From CALVGQ01 sp964368495 (lineage in GTDB: Bacteria > Bacillota_I > Bacilli_A > Erysipelotrichales > Erysipelotrichaceae), in NCBI GenBank assembly GCA_964368495.1, contig CAYJAJ010000012.1, positions 1 through 55,194 on the forward strand: 55,194 nt of DNA. The letters run 5' to 3'. The notes beneath the pieces are model-generated. The model made no database searches, was not told the DNA's origin, and worked only from the letters and a program-made list of their open reading frames with translations. Below, in pieces: positions 26,004-33,949 of the stretch. How positions within the stretch are numbered: the stretch's first letter is position 1; each line of letters opens with the position of its first letter. Position numbers and translations under genes: made by a program.

Positions 26004-27166
26004 TTTTCTACTTTGTTATCGATGACATCAAATAAACACTGCTCTAAAACTTCTTTTATTTTTTTTCCTTTGAACCCTATAGCTATGCAATCATCTCCAT
26101 TAATTTGAAGTTGTTTTAAACTAGTACAGTCTTTGTTGTGGATAATTGAGTTCATTTTATTTGAAATATTCAAAATAGACTCATCATGATATAAAACATA
26201 TTGCCATTTTAATAAGTAATCATAATCTAATTCAAAATGATATAGATATCTTTTTATATCAGCAGATTTTAAGCAATATTGAAGTTTTTCATGTTCAATT
26301 AAGAAAAGTATTTTACTTATCTTATCATTATTTAACTTAAGTCTTTTTAATATAGGAAGTAATTCAATTTCATTGTGTGCACTTTTAATATTAGAAAATA
26401 TACAAGTATATTTTAAAATTAAGTCATCAGGACAACGTAATAGCTGTGCAAATAAAATACTCAATTGGGATTCATCTAAACAAGAAAATTCAGGTATAAA
26501 TACTTCAAAAATACTTTGATATTTCTTAAATGATGTTACAAAATTATTTGTAATAATCATCTTCTCAAACTCACATATTATTCGCTCTATTGCAATATGT
26601 TTTAAATTATCTTTTAATGAAAAAAGCGCCAAATCAGTACTTTTTTCAATTTCGAAATTTAGTTGAAGAGTAAAGCGAATAGCACGTAAAATTCTTAATG
26701 CATCTTCGTTAAATCGTATTATAGGATCTCCGATAGCTCTTATTAACTTGTTTGAAAGATCGTCAACTCCATTAAAATAATCAATCAATTTTTTTTCTTG
26801 AGTAAAACACAACGCATTAATAGTAAAATCACGGCGTCGACAATCTTCTATTAAACTGGTGTTAAATTTTACAGTGATAGGTCGCCTATAGTCATTATAG
26901 TCACTTTCAATTCGATAAGTAGTTATCTCTAAAAAGGTTTGATTAATACAAACAGTTAAAGTTCCGTGTTTTATTCCTGTTTCATAAATAGAATAATTCT
27001 TAAAAATATCCATCACTTCTACAGGTGTAGCGCTTGTAGCAATATCAATATCATGTGTTTCTCTATTTAATAATGCATCACGCACAAATCCACCAACAAG
27101 GACAGCTTCGTGATCTTTATTTAATAAGTTTAATGCAATTAACGCGTCTTCAGGTATGTGAATCAT
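25961..27166 (-). CDS. cca: CCA tRNA nucleotidyltransferase (class II)
   Basis: Builds or repairs the 3' CCA of tRNAs. 401 residues. The head domain has VLVGGFVRDALLNRETHDIDIATSA (GGxVRDxLLxxxxxDxDxxT, catalytic Asp pair), KHGTLTV, the RRDFTINALCF template motif and YFNGVDDLSNKLIRAIGDP with RF..DALRILRAIRF. No HD phosphohydrolase motif is visible in the tail, as in Gram-positive enzymes. It overlaps the upstream PfkB gene by 4 bp (ATGA). The C-terminal half is divergent and Ile/Leu-rich. Poly(A) polymerase activity is the alternative, but Gram-positive enzymes of this type are CCA-adding. Confidence 0.92.
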   Translation of the reverse strand: MIHIPEDALIALNLLNKDHEAVLVGGFVRDALLNRETHDIDIATSATPVEVMDIFKNYSIYETGIKHGTLTVCINQTFLEITTYRIESDYNDYRRPITVKFNTSLIEDCRRRDFTINALCFTQEKKLIDYFNGVDDLSNKLIRAIGDPIIRFNEDALRILRAIRFTLQLNFEIEKSTDLALFSLKDNLKHIAIERIICEFEKMIITNNFVTSFKKYQSIFEVFIPEFSCLDESQLSILFAQLLRCPDDLILKYTCIFSNIKSAHNEIELLPILKRLKLNNDKISKILFLIEHEKLQYCLKSADIKRYLYHFELDYDYLLKWQYVLYHDESILNISNKMNSIIHNKDCTSLKQLQINGDDCIAIGFKGKKIKEVLEQCLFDVIDNKVENKKEDLINHCIKMI

Positions 27167-28020
27167 AATTGTGCCTCGTCTTTAATTTTAATTATATCAT
27201 TGGATATTGCAGAAGAAGTCGATAAAACTAAGCTTGCCGCCATTATTCCATAAGGGACACAACTGAGTATATTTAAACCTTTGCATAAGGCATAAACGAT
27301 ACCAGATAAGAAAGCATCACCACATCCTAAAGCCATTGCTGAATTATGCATGCTAGGGACATTGAAGTGTGCACAACTGTCTTTAGTATAAAGAGTAGCT
27401 CCATTTTGAGACTTTGTAACAATTATCCAAGGACAACCATCATTAAGTATGGCTTGTGCATTTTCATCACAACTTAGGTTTTGATTGTATAGATGCAATT
27501 CCCATTCATTTAAGACGATACCAGTGATTTTACACAACAAGTTCTTTTGAGGGATGTTTCTACTACATATTATCTTTGAAGAACTTTGATTAATGAGATC
27601 TTCAAGAAAGTGTTTGTTGTGATTGTCAGTAATGATGTATTCACTACCTTTAAGATAGTTAAGATGGATCTCTTCAATCTGGTTAAAATAAAATTCATCA
27701 GTAATTGTTGAAAAAATTTGTGATTTATCCAAATTATGAAATGTATAAAAATGTGGTGTTGCCTTATTTACTACTGAACCATGAACTTGACAGCCTTTGT
27801 CAGTTAATAATTGTGCAGCTTTAGCAGCATGATCATCATTTCCAAGTCGCACAAAAAAATGACAATTAATTCCTAATGTCGATAGATTCCATGCAACATT
27901 ATGCATAGAACCACCATAAGACTCAATCAAATTTACTTTATTACAGCCTTTATCCTTCAGGGGTAAAGTAGATGTGCATATTTGGTCAACCAATAATGTT
28001 CCGATAACAGATATTTTCAT
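27163..28020 (-). CDS. PfkB-family carbohydrate/nucleoside kinase
   Basis: 285 residues of ribokinase fold. N-terminal ISVIGTLLVDQI, the substrate motif YGGSMHNVAWNLSTLG (GGxxxNvA), and C-terminal MALGCGDAFLSGIVYAL hold the family's GxGD catalytic Asp and anion hole, here as GCGD. The pattern and the length are compatible with pseudouridine kinase or another small-sugar kinase, but no substrate can be fixed. It is coupled to cca by a 4-bp overlap, so the pair may link tRNA turnover and nucleoside salvage; this is only a suggestion. TTTCACC-complement (GGTGAAA) is upstream of the ATG. Confidence 0.88.
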   Translation of the reverse strand: MKISVIGTLLVDQICTSTLPLKDKGCNKVNLIESYGGSMHNVAWNLSTLGINCHFFVRLGNDDHAAKAAQLLTDKGCQVHGSVVNKATPHFYTFHNLDKSQIFSTITDEFYFNQIEEIHLNYLKGSEYIITDNHNKHFLEDLINQSSSKIICSRNIPQKNLLCKITGIVLNEWELHLYNQNLSCDENAQAILNDGCPWIIVTKSQNGATLYTKDSCAHFNVPSMHNSAMALGCGDAFLSGIVYALCKGLNILSCVPYGIMAASLVLSTSSAISNDIIKIKDEAQL

Positions 28021-28131
28021 ATTTTCACCTTTTTCTTATTTTATCAAAATTATAGAGCTATTTACAGTAAAAAAATTCAATCATTTTAATTGTATAAACT
28101 AAATAAAACAGATAAAAACATAAAGATAGAA

Positions 28132-28160
28132 TTGATTTAAATTAAGATATTTTCTATAAT
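28132..28160 (+). promoter_or_regulatory. Promoter of ispF
   Basis: TTGATT (28132-28137) and TATAAT (28155-28160) are separated by 17 bases, 21 bases upstream of the ispF ATG. Confidence 0.7.
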
Positions 28161-28181
28161 TAAACAAGTAGGTGATAAATA

Positions 28182-28667
28182 ATGTACAGAATAGGACAGT
28201 CTACAGATATTCATCAGTTAGTTAATGGAAGAAAATTAATACTTGGTGGCGTAGAGATAGAACATGAAAAAGGATTGTTAGGACATAGTGATGCAGATGC
28301 CTTGTTGCATGCTATTGCTGAGTCCATATTAGGGGCTTTAGCAATGGGTGATTTGGGAAAACATTTTCCAGATACTGATGAGCGCTTTAAAGGTGCAAAT
28401 TCATTAACCTTACTAAGTGAGGTAGAGAAGAAAATGAGAAAAAGAGGATATCAAATAGGCAATTGCGATGCTTTAATCATGATTGAGCGCCCAAAAATGG
28501 CACCTCATATACCAAAGATGATTGAAAATGTTGCTAAAACATTAGGGTGTGATGAATCACAAATTAACATCAAAGCAACGCGTGGTGAAAAACTAGGATT
28601 TGTGGGTCAAGAAGAAGGCGTGCAAGCACAAGCGGTAGTGCTACTGAAGAAAGAGGAGAAAAAATGA
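28182..28667 (+). CDS. ispF: 2-C-methyl-D-erythritol 2,4-cyclodiphosphate synthase
   Basis: Fifth step of the MEP pathway, which releases CMP to form the cyclic diphosphate. 161 residues. Metal ligands are in GQSTDIHQL (D, H) and GHSDADALLHAIAESILGALAMGDLGKHFPDTD. The C-terminal IKATRGEKLGFVGQEEGVQAQAVVLL is the CMP-binding block; the usual ATTTEKLGFTGR reads ATRGEKLGFVGQ. AGGTGATAA precedes the ATG. The last 4 bp overlap the next gene. It is 20 kb from ispD. Confidence 0.95.
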   Translation: MYRIGQSTDIHQLVNGRKLILGGVEIEHEKGLLGHSDADALLHAIAESILGALAMGDLGKHFPDTDERFKGANSLTLLSEVEKKMRKRGYQIGNCDALIMIERPKMAPHIPKMIENVAKTLGCDESQINIKATRGEKLGFVGQEEGVQAQAVVLLKKEEKK

Positions 28668-29530
28668 GAACAAACAAAGAAAAATGTGTCATGATGAGTG
28701 TACAAGGTAAAGTTGATCATCCAAGGGTAAAATATCCAGGGTATCGAGTTGGGTTTGATGGAGTAGGGCGTATTATACCAGCAGTAGGAGGAATTACTTA
28801 TAATTTCTTCATTGGTGATAGTTGTATGGGAATTGCAGGAGATCATGTTGAGCCAGGAGTAAGTTCTAGCAATGCACAAGAAGCAGAAAATGGTGCATAC
28901 AATATATTTTCATGTATTGGTAATGAGGCAATGGTAATCAGTGGTGATGCAAAAGGAGCAAAAGGAGTGGTAACTGGGATACATGGGGGTATTGAACATG
29001 TAATGTTGGCATTCGATAAAGACACGTTAGAAAAATTAACATGTGATGATAAGTTTTTGGTTAGATCTTATGGACAAGGACTAGAATTATTAGACTATCC
29101 AGATATTACTGTCATGAACTGTGATCCTAATTTTTTAGACAAGTTAAACATTATTGAAAATGAGGATGGAACATTAACAGTACCTGTAACTCATGTTGTT
29201 CCTGCACACTTAATGGGATCGGGAGTAGGAAGTTCAACAATGATGTCTGGAGATTATGATATCATGACACATGATCCAATTTCATTTGAAAAATATAACT
29301 TAAATAGTTTGCGTTTCGGGGATATTGTCATGATTGAAGATCATAACAATACAAATGGGCCATCATATTTAACTGGATCTCGTACTGTCGGAATTGTTTG
29401 CCATAGCGATAGTTTCACATCTGGACATGGACCTGGAGTTACAGTGTTACTCACTAGTGCAAAAACTAAGTTAATCGCAAAAATTGATGAAAATGCAAAC
29501 ATCTCAAATATAATTGGATTTAAAAAATAG
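28664..29530 (+). CDS. DUF4438-type protein of unknown function
   Basis: 288 residues, soluble, rich in Gly and beta-like sequence, with no signal peptide. Conspicuous conserved-looking segments are VGRIIPAVGGITYNFFIGDS, IAGDHVEPGVSSSN, GAKGVVTGIHGGIEHVM, VVPAHLMGSGVGSST and FTSGHGPGVTVLL. These match my recollection of DUF4438 proteins of Clostridia and Thermotogae. The many His/Asp positions (GDH, HGG, HGPG) suggest metal or phosphate binding but this is unproven. It overlaps ispF by 4 bp (ATGA), so it is translationally coupled to isoprenoid synthesis, a context that deserves testing. Confidence 0.7.
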   Translation: MRTNKEKCVMMSVQGKVDHPRVKYPGYRVGFDGVGRIIPAVGGITYNFFIGDSCMGIAGDHVEPGVSSSNAQEAENGAYNIFSCIGNEAMVISGDAKGAKGVVTGIHGGIEHVMLAFDKDTLEKLTCDDKFLVRSYGQGLELLDYPDITVMNCDPNFLDKLNIIENEDGTLTVPVTHVVPAHLMGSGVGSSTMMSGDYDIMTHDPISFEKYNLNSLRFGDIVMIEDHNNTNGPSYLTGSRTVGIVCHSDSFTSGHGPGVTVLLTSAKTKLIAKIDENANISNIIGFKK

Positions 29531-29550
29531 ACGGAAACGTCTTTTTTTTG
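29529..29550 (+). terminator. Terminator after ispF-DUF4438
   Basis: AGACG-GAAA-CGTCT with a GAAA tetraloop overlaps the stop codon and is followed by TTTTTTT. Confidence 0.92.
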
Positions 29551-29613
29551 TAACATTTTTTTAAATAATGCATATTCTGTAATAATGGACACCATTGAAA
29601 AGGAGTGTGTGGT

Positions 29614-30168
29614 TTGAAAAAATGGTTTGAGAAAGTAAAAAATACGAATAAACTTGGATACTTCTGTTTAGTGTTTATTTTAACAGTATTGTTAGTGCAA
29701 TCTGGATTTTCATTATTTATTGAAACACCAGATGGTACAACAATAGATGGCATTGATGTTGTAGTAAGAACAACAATGAGTTCAATATTTGGATTTATAA
29801 TCGCAACAAGTGCAAATAAATCTCAAATATCATCAAGCAATACACAAGATAAAATCGAAATTGGTTTTGATAAGTCAAATACAGATATGAAAATGACAAA
29901 GAATAATGATCAAGTTACTGTAAAAGAAAGTAAATCAGAGACTCAGCAAGCATCGAAACCAAATAACATCATTTCCGAACCATTTCAAATTATACTATTA
30001 ACATTCATATGTTTATTTTGTTTAGGTGTAATTATTTATGTTAGAGACTTCGGACTTAATCAAGTAAAAAGTCCATCAGCGATGTCAATTATTACACAGT
30101 TTCGTGAATTTATCTCTGCATCAATAGGAGCATTAATTGCATTAACAAGAGGGTATTCAAATAACTAG
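29614..30168 (+). CDS. Membrane protein with long polar loop; possible phage-type holin-like partner
   Basis: 184 residues, function not recognised. A basic N-terminus (KKWFEKVKNTNK) precedes helix 1 (about 15-35) and a short hydrophobic stretch (about 50-66). A Ser/Asn/Lys/Gln-rich hydrophilic region of about 55 residues follows, then helix 2 (about 122-142) and a weak terminal helix FISASIGALIAL. I start it at TTG 29614, eight bases after AAAGGAG; GTG 29605 lies inside that site. It is followed 14 bp later by an M23-type peptidase gene, and the two lie between terminators. A holin or membrane anchor for that enzyme is a guess from context. Confidence 0.55.
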   Translation: MKKWFEKVKNTNKLGYFCLVFILTVLLVQSGFSLFIETPDGTTIDGIDVVVRTTMSSIFGFIIATSANKSQISSSNTQDKIEIGFDKSNTDMKMTKNNDQVTVKESKSETQQASKPNNIISEPFQIILLTFICLFCLGVIIYVRDFGLNQVKSPSAMSIITQFREFISASIGALIALTRGYSNN

Positions 30169-30182
30169 AAAGGAAGAGCTAT

Positions 30183-30728
30183 ATGGAATATGTTATTTTC
30201 CCAATGCGCACAATTTCTATTTCACAACGATTTTGGAGTAAGCATAAAGCATGGGATTTAAACGGCGAAGATCGTGGTATTGACTTTTGGTATGCACCAT
30301 GTAAGGTGAAGGTTTTAGCCATGTTCGATATAAATAAAACGGGGTTTTATAATACTGTACTGTTTGGAAGTTGCGATGAATTTGGAAATCCAAAAGCAGT
30401 ACTTTGTGCAGACAATGTAGAAAGAGTTTTAACATTTGGCTGTACGCACATGAATACTTTAAACCGCTTTAAATTAGAAGTAGGTAAAATATATAACTCT
30501 GGAGAAAAATGTTATATGGAAGGTAATGCAGGAATTAGTTATGGAAATCATGTGCATATGGATGTGGCTGAAGGATGGCAATATCGAAGAACGAAAAGAA
30601 ATGGTCAATGGTTACTATCAAATTTGGTTGACATAAGCAAAATATTTTATCAACTTGAAGGATGGAATGAAATCCGAAATTCGAATGGATACAATTTTTT
30701 AAAAGTAAGCTCAAGAAAAAATAAATAA
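30183..30728 (+). CDS. M23-like metallopeptidase without signal peptide (phage-type)
   Basis: 181 residues. The LytM/M23 zinc and catalytic residues can be lined up: H21-x3-D25 (SKHKAWDLNG), GIDFWYAPC, the mid His H89 in FGCTHMNTL, and H123-x-H125 in GISYGNHVHMDV, with VGKIYNSGEKCYMEGNAG matching the family's 'VGxxVxxGxxIGxxGNTG' stretch. M23 enzymes cut peptidoglycan cross-bridges. There is no signal peptide or wall-binding domain, as in phage endolysins or tail-associated enzymes. GGAAGAG precedes the ATG. Together with the membrane gene before it this looks like a stranded lysis-type pair; a domestic role is also possible. Confidence 0.7.
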   Translation: MEYVIFPMRTISISQRFWSKHKAWDLNGEDRGIDFWYAPCKVKVLAMFDINKTGFYNTVLFGSCDEFGNPKAVLCADNVERVLTFGCTHMNTLNRFKLEVGKIYNSGEKCYMEGNAGISYGNHVHMDVAEGWQYRRTKRNGQWLLSNLVDISKIFYQLEGWNEIRNSNGYNFLKVSSRKNK

Positions 30729-30748
30729 AAAGGAGCAATAGCTCCTTA
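30724..30748 (-). terminator. Terminator of the chromate transporter genes
   Basis: AAGGAGC and GCTCCTT form a short perfect stem followed by TTTTATTTATTTT on the minus strand. It also lies just after the convergent M23 gene. Confidence 0.8.
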
Positions 30749-31324
30749 GTTCATTGCTTTGGATACTTCAATAAATGCAGTTAAAGCGACATTACCTAAA
30801 CCTGACAACAAGATTACTTTTATTGGATCCATTCTTAATTTGAGTAATAAGATCATACTTATAACAAAAAGGCTGACAGATATCATATTAGTGGAAGAGA
30901 TATCAACTATATCGCTTCCCCAAAAAGCTGTAATTAATATGGTCATTCCTGCAGCAGCAATCATTGATATTACCGCAGGACGCAAAGTTCTAAGCACTAT
31001 TTTTAAAGTATCTATTTTACGGTATTTTAAATAAAAATAAGATAGTGCAGTAACAAGTATGCATGAAGGAAGAATACAACCTAATGTTGCAACAACTGCG
31101 CCAGTAAAACCTGCAATTTTAGTTCCTACAAATGTAGCTGAATTAACACCAATAGGACCTGGAGTCATTTGTGATAATGTAATTAAATCAGTAAATTCAG
31201 TCATTGTAAGCCAACCATGTTTATCAACAATCTGTGATTGTATTAATGGCAAAGCAGCATATCCTCCACCAAAACTAAACAAACCGATCTGTAAGAAGCT
31301 TAAAAATAATTCAAAATAGATCAT
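30746..31324 (-). CDS. chrA: Chromate transporter, short-chain half subunit (second gene)
   Basis: 192-residue half-size CHR-family protein with about six membrane segments. The N-terminal signature is GLFSFGGGYAALPLIQSQIV followed by LSQMTPGPIGVNSATFVGTKIAG, the FGGG...QxxPGP motif. Short-chain CHR proteins work as pairs encoded in tandem with opposite topologies, together equal to one long ChrA. Family members export chromate using the membrane potential, but many Bacillota pairs have unknown physiological anions. It overlaps the preceding half gene by 4 bp. Confidence 0.92.
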   Translation of the reverse strand: MIYFELFLSFLQIGLFSFGGGYAALPLIQSQIVDKHGWLTMTEFTDLITLSQMTPGPIGVNSATFVGTKIAGFTGAVVATLGCILPSCILVTALSYFYLKYRKIDTLKIVLRTLRPAVISMIAAAGMTILITAFWGSDIVDISSTNMISVSLFVISMILLLKLRMDPIKVILLSGLGNVALTAFIEVSKAMN

Positions 31325-31887
31325 TGTTTCTCCTCCTTGTGTACGATATATGCTTTAACACAACCAAGTAAAATACAAATGATTATTAAATAGAATACGT
31401 TAATTTTTAAAATTGCTGTAGCAATAAAAGCAAGAATCATTATTATCATTAGTTCATTGTCTTTTTCATCAACAATGCCAGCACCCATTTCATAAGCAAC
31501 ACTGCAAATTGTAGCGGCAATACCTGCTTGCATTCCTTGTAACATTAAATTTACAAAAAGATTACTCTTAAATGCCTCATAAAATAATGAGATGATAGTG
31601 ATAATGATAAAGGGGGGAATAAGGGTCGCTAATATTGAAACAATTACTCCAATTAAACCAGCTAATTTGTAGCCAACAACAATGGCACCATTCACGGCAA
31701 TTGCTCCAGGAGATGATTGAGCAATTGCTACTAAATCTAATATATCTTCTTCCTCGATCCAATTGAGTTTGTCTACGAATTCATTTTTCATAAGAGTGAT
31801 AATGACATAGCCTCCGCCAAAGGTAAAAGCACTTAATTTTAATGTCGATAAAAAGAGTTTTATTAAAATTTCATTTTTTTTACGCAT
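31321..31887 (-). CDS. chrA: Chromate transporter, short-chain half subunit (first gene)
   Basis: 188 residues, paralogous to the gene it precedes. It has AFTFGGGYVIITLMKNEFV and IAQSSPGAIAVNGAIVVGYKLAG, where the PGP of the partner reads PGA. Six or so membrane helices are visible. The GGGGG-rich site before the ATG at 31887 is good, and its stop overlaps the start of the second half gene, ensuring equal production for a heterodimer. It begins after the pepF terminator. Confidence 0.92.
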   Translation of the reverse strand: MRKKNEILIKLFLSTLKLSAFTFGGGYVIITLMKNEFVDKLNWIEEEDILDLVAIAQSSPGAIAVNGAIVVGYKLAGLIGVIVSILATLIPPFIIITIISLFYEAFKSNLFVNLMLQGMQAGIAATICSVAYEMGAGIVDEKDNELMIIMILAFIATAILKINVFYLIIICILLGCVKAYIVHKEEKQ

Positions 31888-31960
31888 GCAAAATCCCCCT
31901 ATAAATATAATATGCTTAAATAATGCTTATTGCAAATGGAATTGCTATGCCAAAGACCAT

Positions 31961-31984
31961 AAAAAAGCTTCCAAATAGGAAGCT
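31961..31984 (-). terminator. Terminator of pepF
   Basis: AGCTTCC and GGAAGCT form a stem followed by TTTTTTA on the minus strand, directly after the pepF stop. Confidence 0.9.
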
Positions 31985-31989
31985 AATTT

Positions 31990-33747
31990 TTAATTGGATG
32001 TAAGTTCAATAAATTGATCAATGTATTCTTTAATGATTTCAAGTGAACTGATCCAGAAATCTTCTTTTGTAATATCAATATTTGCCATTTTAGCTACATC
32101 TTCACATGAGTTAACAGTTGTCGCATTTAATAACTGATTGTATTTTATTACAAAACTTGGACCCTCTTTAATAAATTGCGCATAAAGACCTTTAGCAAAT
32201 AAGCATCCAAAAGCATAAGGGAAGTTATAGAAATTTAAATTAGCGTTATAATAATGACCCTTATTAACCCACATGTATGGATGAAGCTTTGAATGATCCA
32301 ATCCATTACCATAGGCTGTTTTTTGTGCATTCAACATAATTTCCTCTAAGTCACTACTAAATAAGAATTGACTTTTGCGTCTATCGACTACTTCACTTTC
32401 AAATAAATAGCGAGAATAAATATCGCAAATTACTTGAGTAACATCTTGTAGCATACTTTCAATAAGCATTGCTCTTTCTTCGCTAGATTTAGCATCACGA
32501 ATTGCCGCATTCATAATAATTGTTTCGTTAAATGTTGAAGCAGTTTCAGCAACGGGCATTGTGTATTTTGTATTTAAGATGGAATGATCTTGAATACAAG
32601 CTCCATGGTAAGCATGTCCTAATTCATGAGCTAATGTAACTACATCACTTAATGATCCATCAAAATTTGTAAGTACTCGACTCTGTTTAAGAAAAGGGAT
32701 ATTAGCACAGAATGCTCCACCTACTTTTCCTTTGCGTGGATAAAAATCAATCCAATGTTCATCATAGGCACGATGAACAATTTCAGAGACCTCACTTGAA
32801 AAACTGTCAAAGTTTTTGACTAAATAATCTTTTGCCTCTTCTATAGTGAACGTCGAAGAATTTTCACATTTTAATGTTGCGAATAAATCATAAAATGGAA
32901 GACCATTAGTGTGCCCGAACAATGTAGCTTTGTGACGTAAGTAACGATGAAATTCTGGTAAATATTTTTTCATTGCACTAAGCATAGCTTCTAAAGTTTC
33001 TTTTTTCATTCTTGACTGAACAAGTGTCATATCAAGAACTGAATCATATCCACGAAGCTTTGCAACTGTGTTTGCTTCTCCTTTAATACTATTTAAGGCA
33101 AATGCAATTGCATCATTGATTTTATCATAAGCAGTTATTTCCGCCTCAAATGCATCTTTGCGTACTTTAGGATCACTACTATAAGCCAGATTACGAATAG
33201 ATGGAAGAGTCATTTTTTCACCATTGTAGTCAACTTCAAGGATAGAAGTTAAATACTCATGTAAGTTATCCCATGCATCAGAAGCATTTATACTCATTTT
33301 GCTTATTGCTTCTTCAACTTCATCACTTAATTGGTGTTTTGCTTTTGCTTGAAGCTCACTAAGTATGAAGTAATGTTCTTTAATAAAAGAATCCTTATTT
33401 GAATAATCATCTAAATCAATTGAACAAAGTAGTTTATTTAAAGCAGTAATTGGTTTGGTTGAATTACTAGCTATTGTTGAAAATTGACCACGATAAGCTA
33501 CGGTTGTAGCATCCGTTGTGTTAGTACTTGAGTTAAGTGAAATATACGTTCCAACTTTTCTAGTTAAAAGTGTAAACTCTTGCATTTTCTTCAGTATAAT
33601 GTGGCATTGTTCAATAGAAATGGGAGCAGTTAATTTTTCAGATAAATCAACTAATGATTCTATTAAATTACTTAAATAATTAAAGTCATGTTTAAAATTT
33701 GGACTATCATAACCTTCATATAAAACATCAAGATTCCATGTGGACAT
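31990..33747 (-). CDS. pepF: Oligoendopeptidase F (M3B zinc metallopeptidase)
   Basis: Cytoplasmic zinc peptidase that cuts oligopeptides of about 7-17 residues. 585 residues. The zinc site is TLAHELGHAYHG (HExGH), with the third ligand in PVAETASTFNE (ExxSxxxE) downstream, and the C-terminal HYYNANLNFYNFPYAFGCLFA with the Tyr/His block of M3B enzymes. GGAG precedes the ATG at 33747. It is a single-gene unit ending in a strong terminator. Confidence 0.95.
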   Translation of the reverse strand: MSTWNLDVLYEGYDSPNFKHDFNYLSNLIESLVDLSEKLTAPISIEQCHIILKKMQEFTLLTRKVGTYISLNSSTNTTDATTVAYRGQFSTIASNSTKPITALNKLLCSIDLDDYSNKDSFIKEHYFILSELQAKAKHQLSDEVEEAISKMSINASDAWDNLHEYLTSILEVDYNGEKMTLPSIRNLAYSSDPKVRKDAFEAEITAYDKINDAIAFALNSIKGEANTVAKLRGYDSVLDMTLVQSRMKKETLEAMLSAMKKYLPEFHRYLRHKATLFGHTNGLPFYDLFATLKCENSSTFTIEEAKDYLVKNFDSFSSEVSEIVHRAYDEHWIDFYPRKGKVGGAFCANIPFLKQSRVLTNFDGSLSDVVTLAHELGHAYHGACIQDHSILNTKYTMPVAETASTFNETIIMNAAIRDAKSSEERAMLIESMLQDVTQVICDIYSRYLFESEVVDRRKSQFLFSSDLEEIMLNAQKTAYGNGLDHSKLHPYMWVNKGHYYNANLNFYNFPYAFGCLFAKGLYAQFIKEGPSFVIKYNQLLNATTVNSCEDVAKMANIDITKEDFWISSLEIIKEYIDQFIELTSN

Positions 33748-33802
33748 AAATTTATTCTCCTTTTATTTAATGTTTTTAGTATACCACCAAAACATGTTTA
33801 TT

Positions 33803-33836
33803 TCACACAAAAGTTTGAAACAAAACAGGTGTGTGA
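33803..33836. repeat. Inverted repeat between divergent pepF and rlmD
   Basis: TCACACA (33803-33809) and TGTGTGA (33830-33836) are perfect 7-bp arms, 20 bases apart, in the divergent promoter region. It could be an operator; nothing else supports it. Confidence 0.35.
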
Positions 33837-33949
33837 TTTTACATAATTACAACTTAGCGATTAAATAAAATGAACTTGTGTAAGTAAACTTTCTTTTTGT
33901 GTTTTTATATTAAAACTAATGGTACAATGTATTTGGAGGGCACAAAGTC

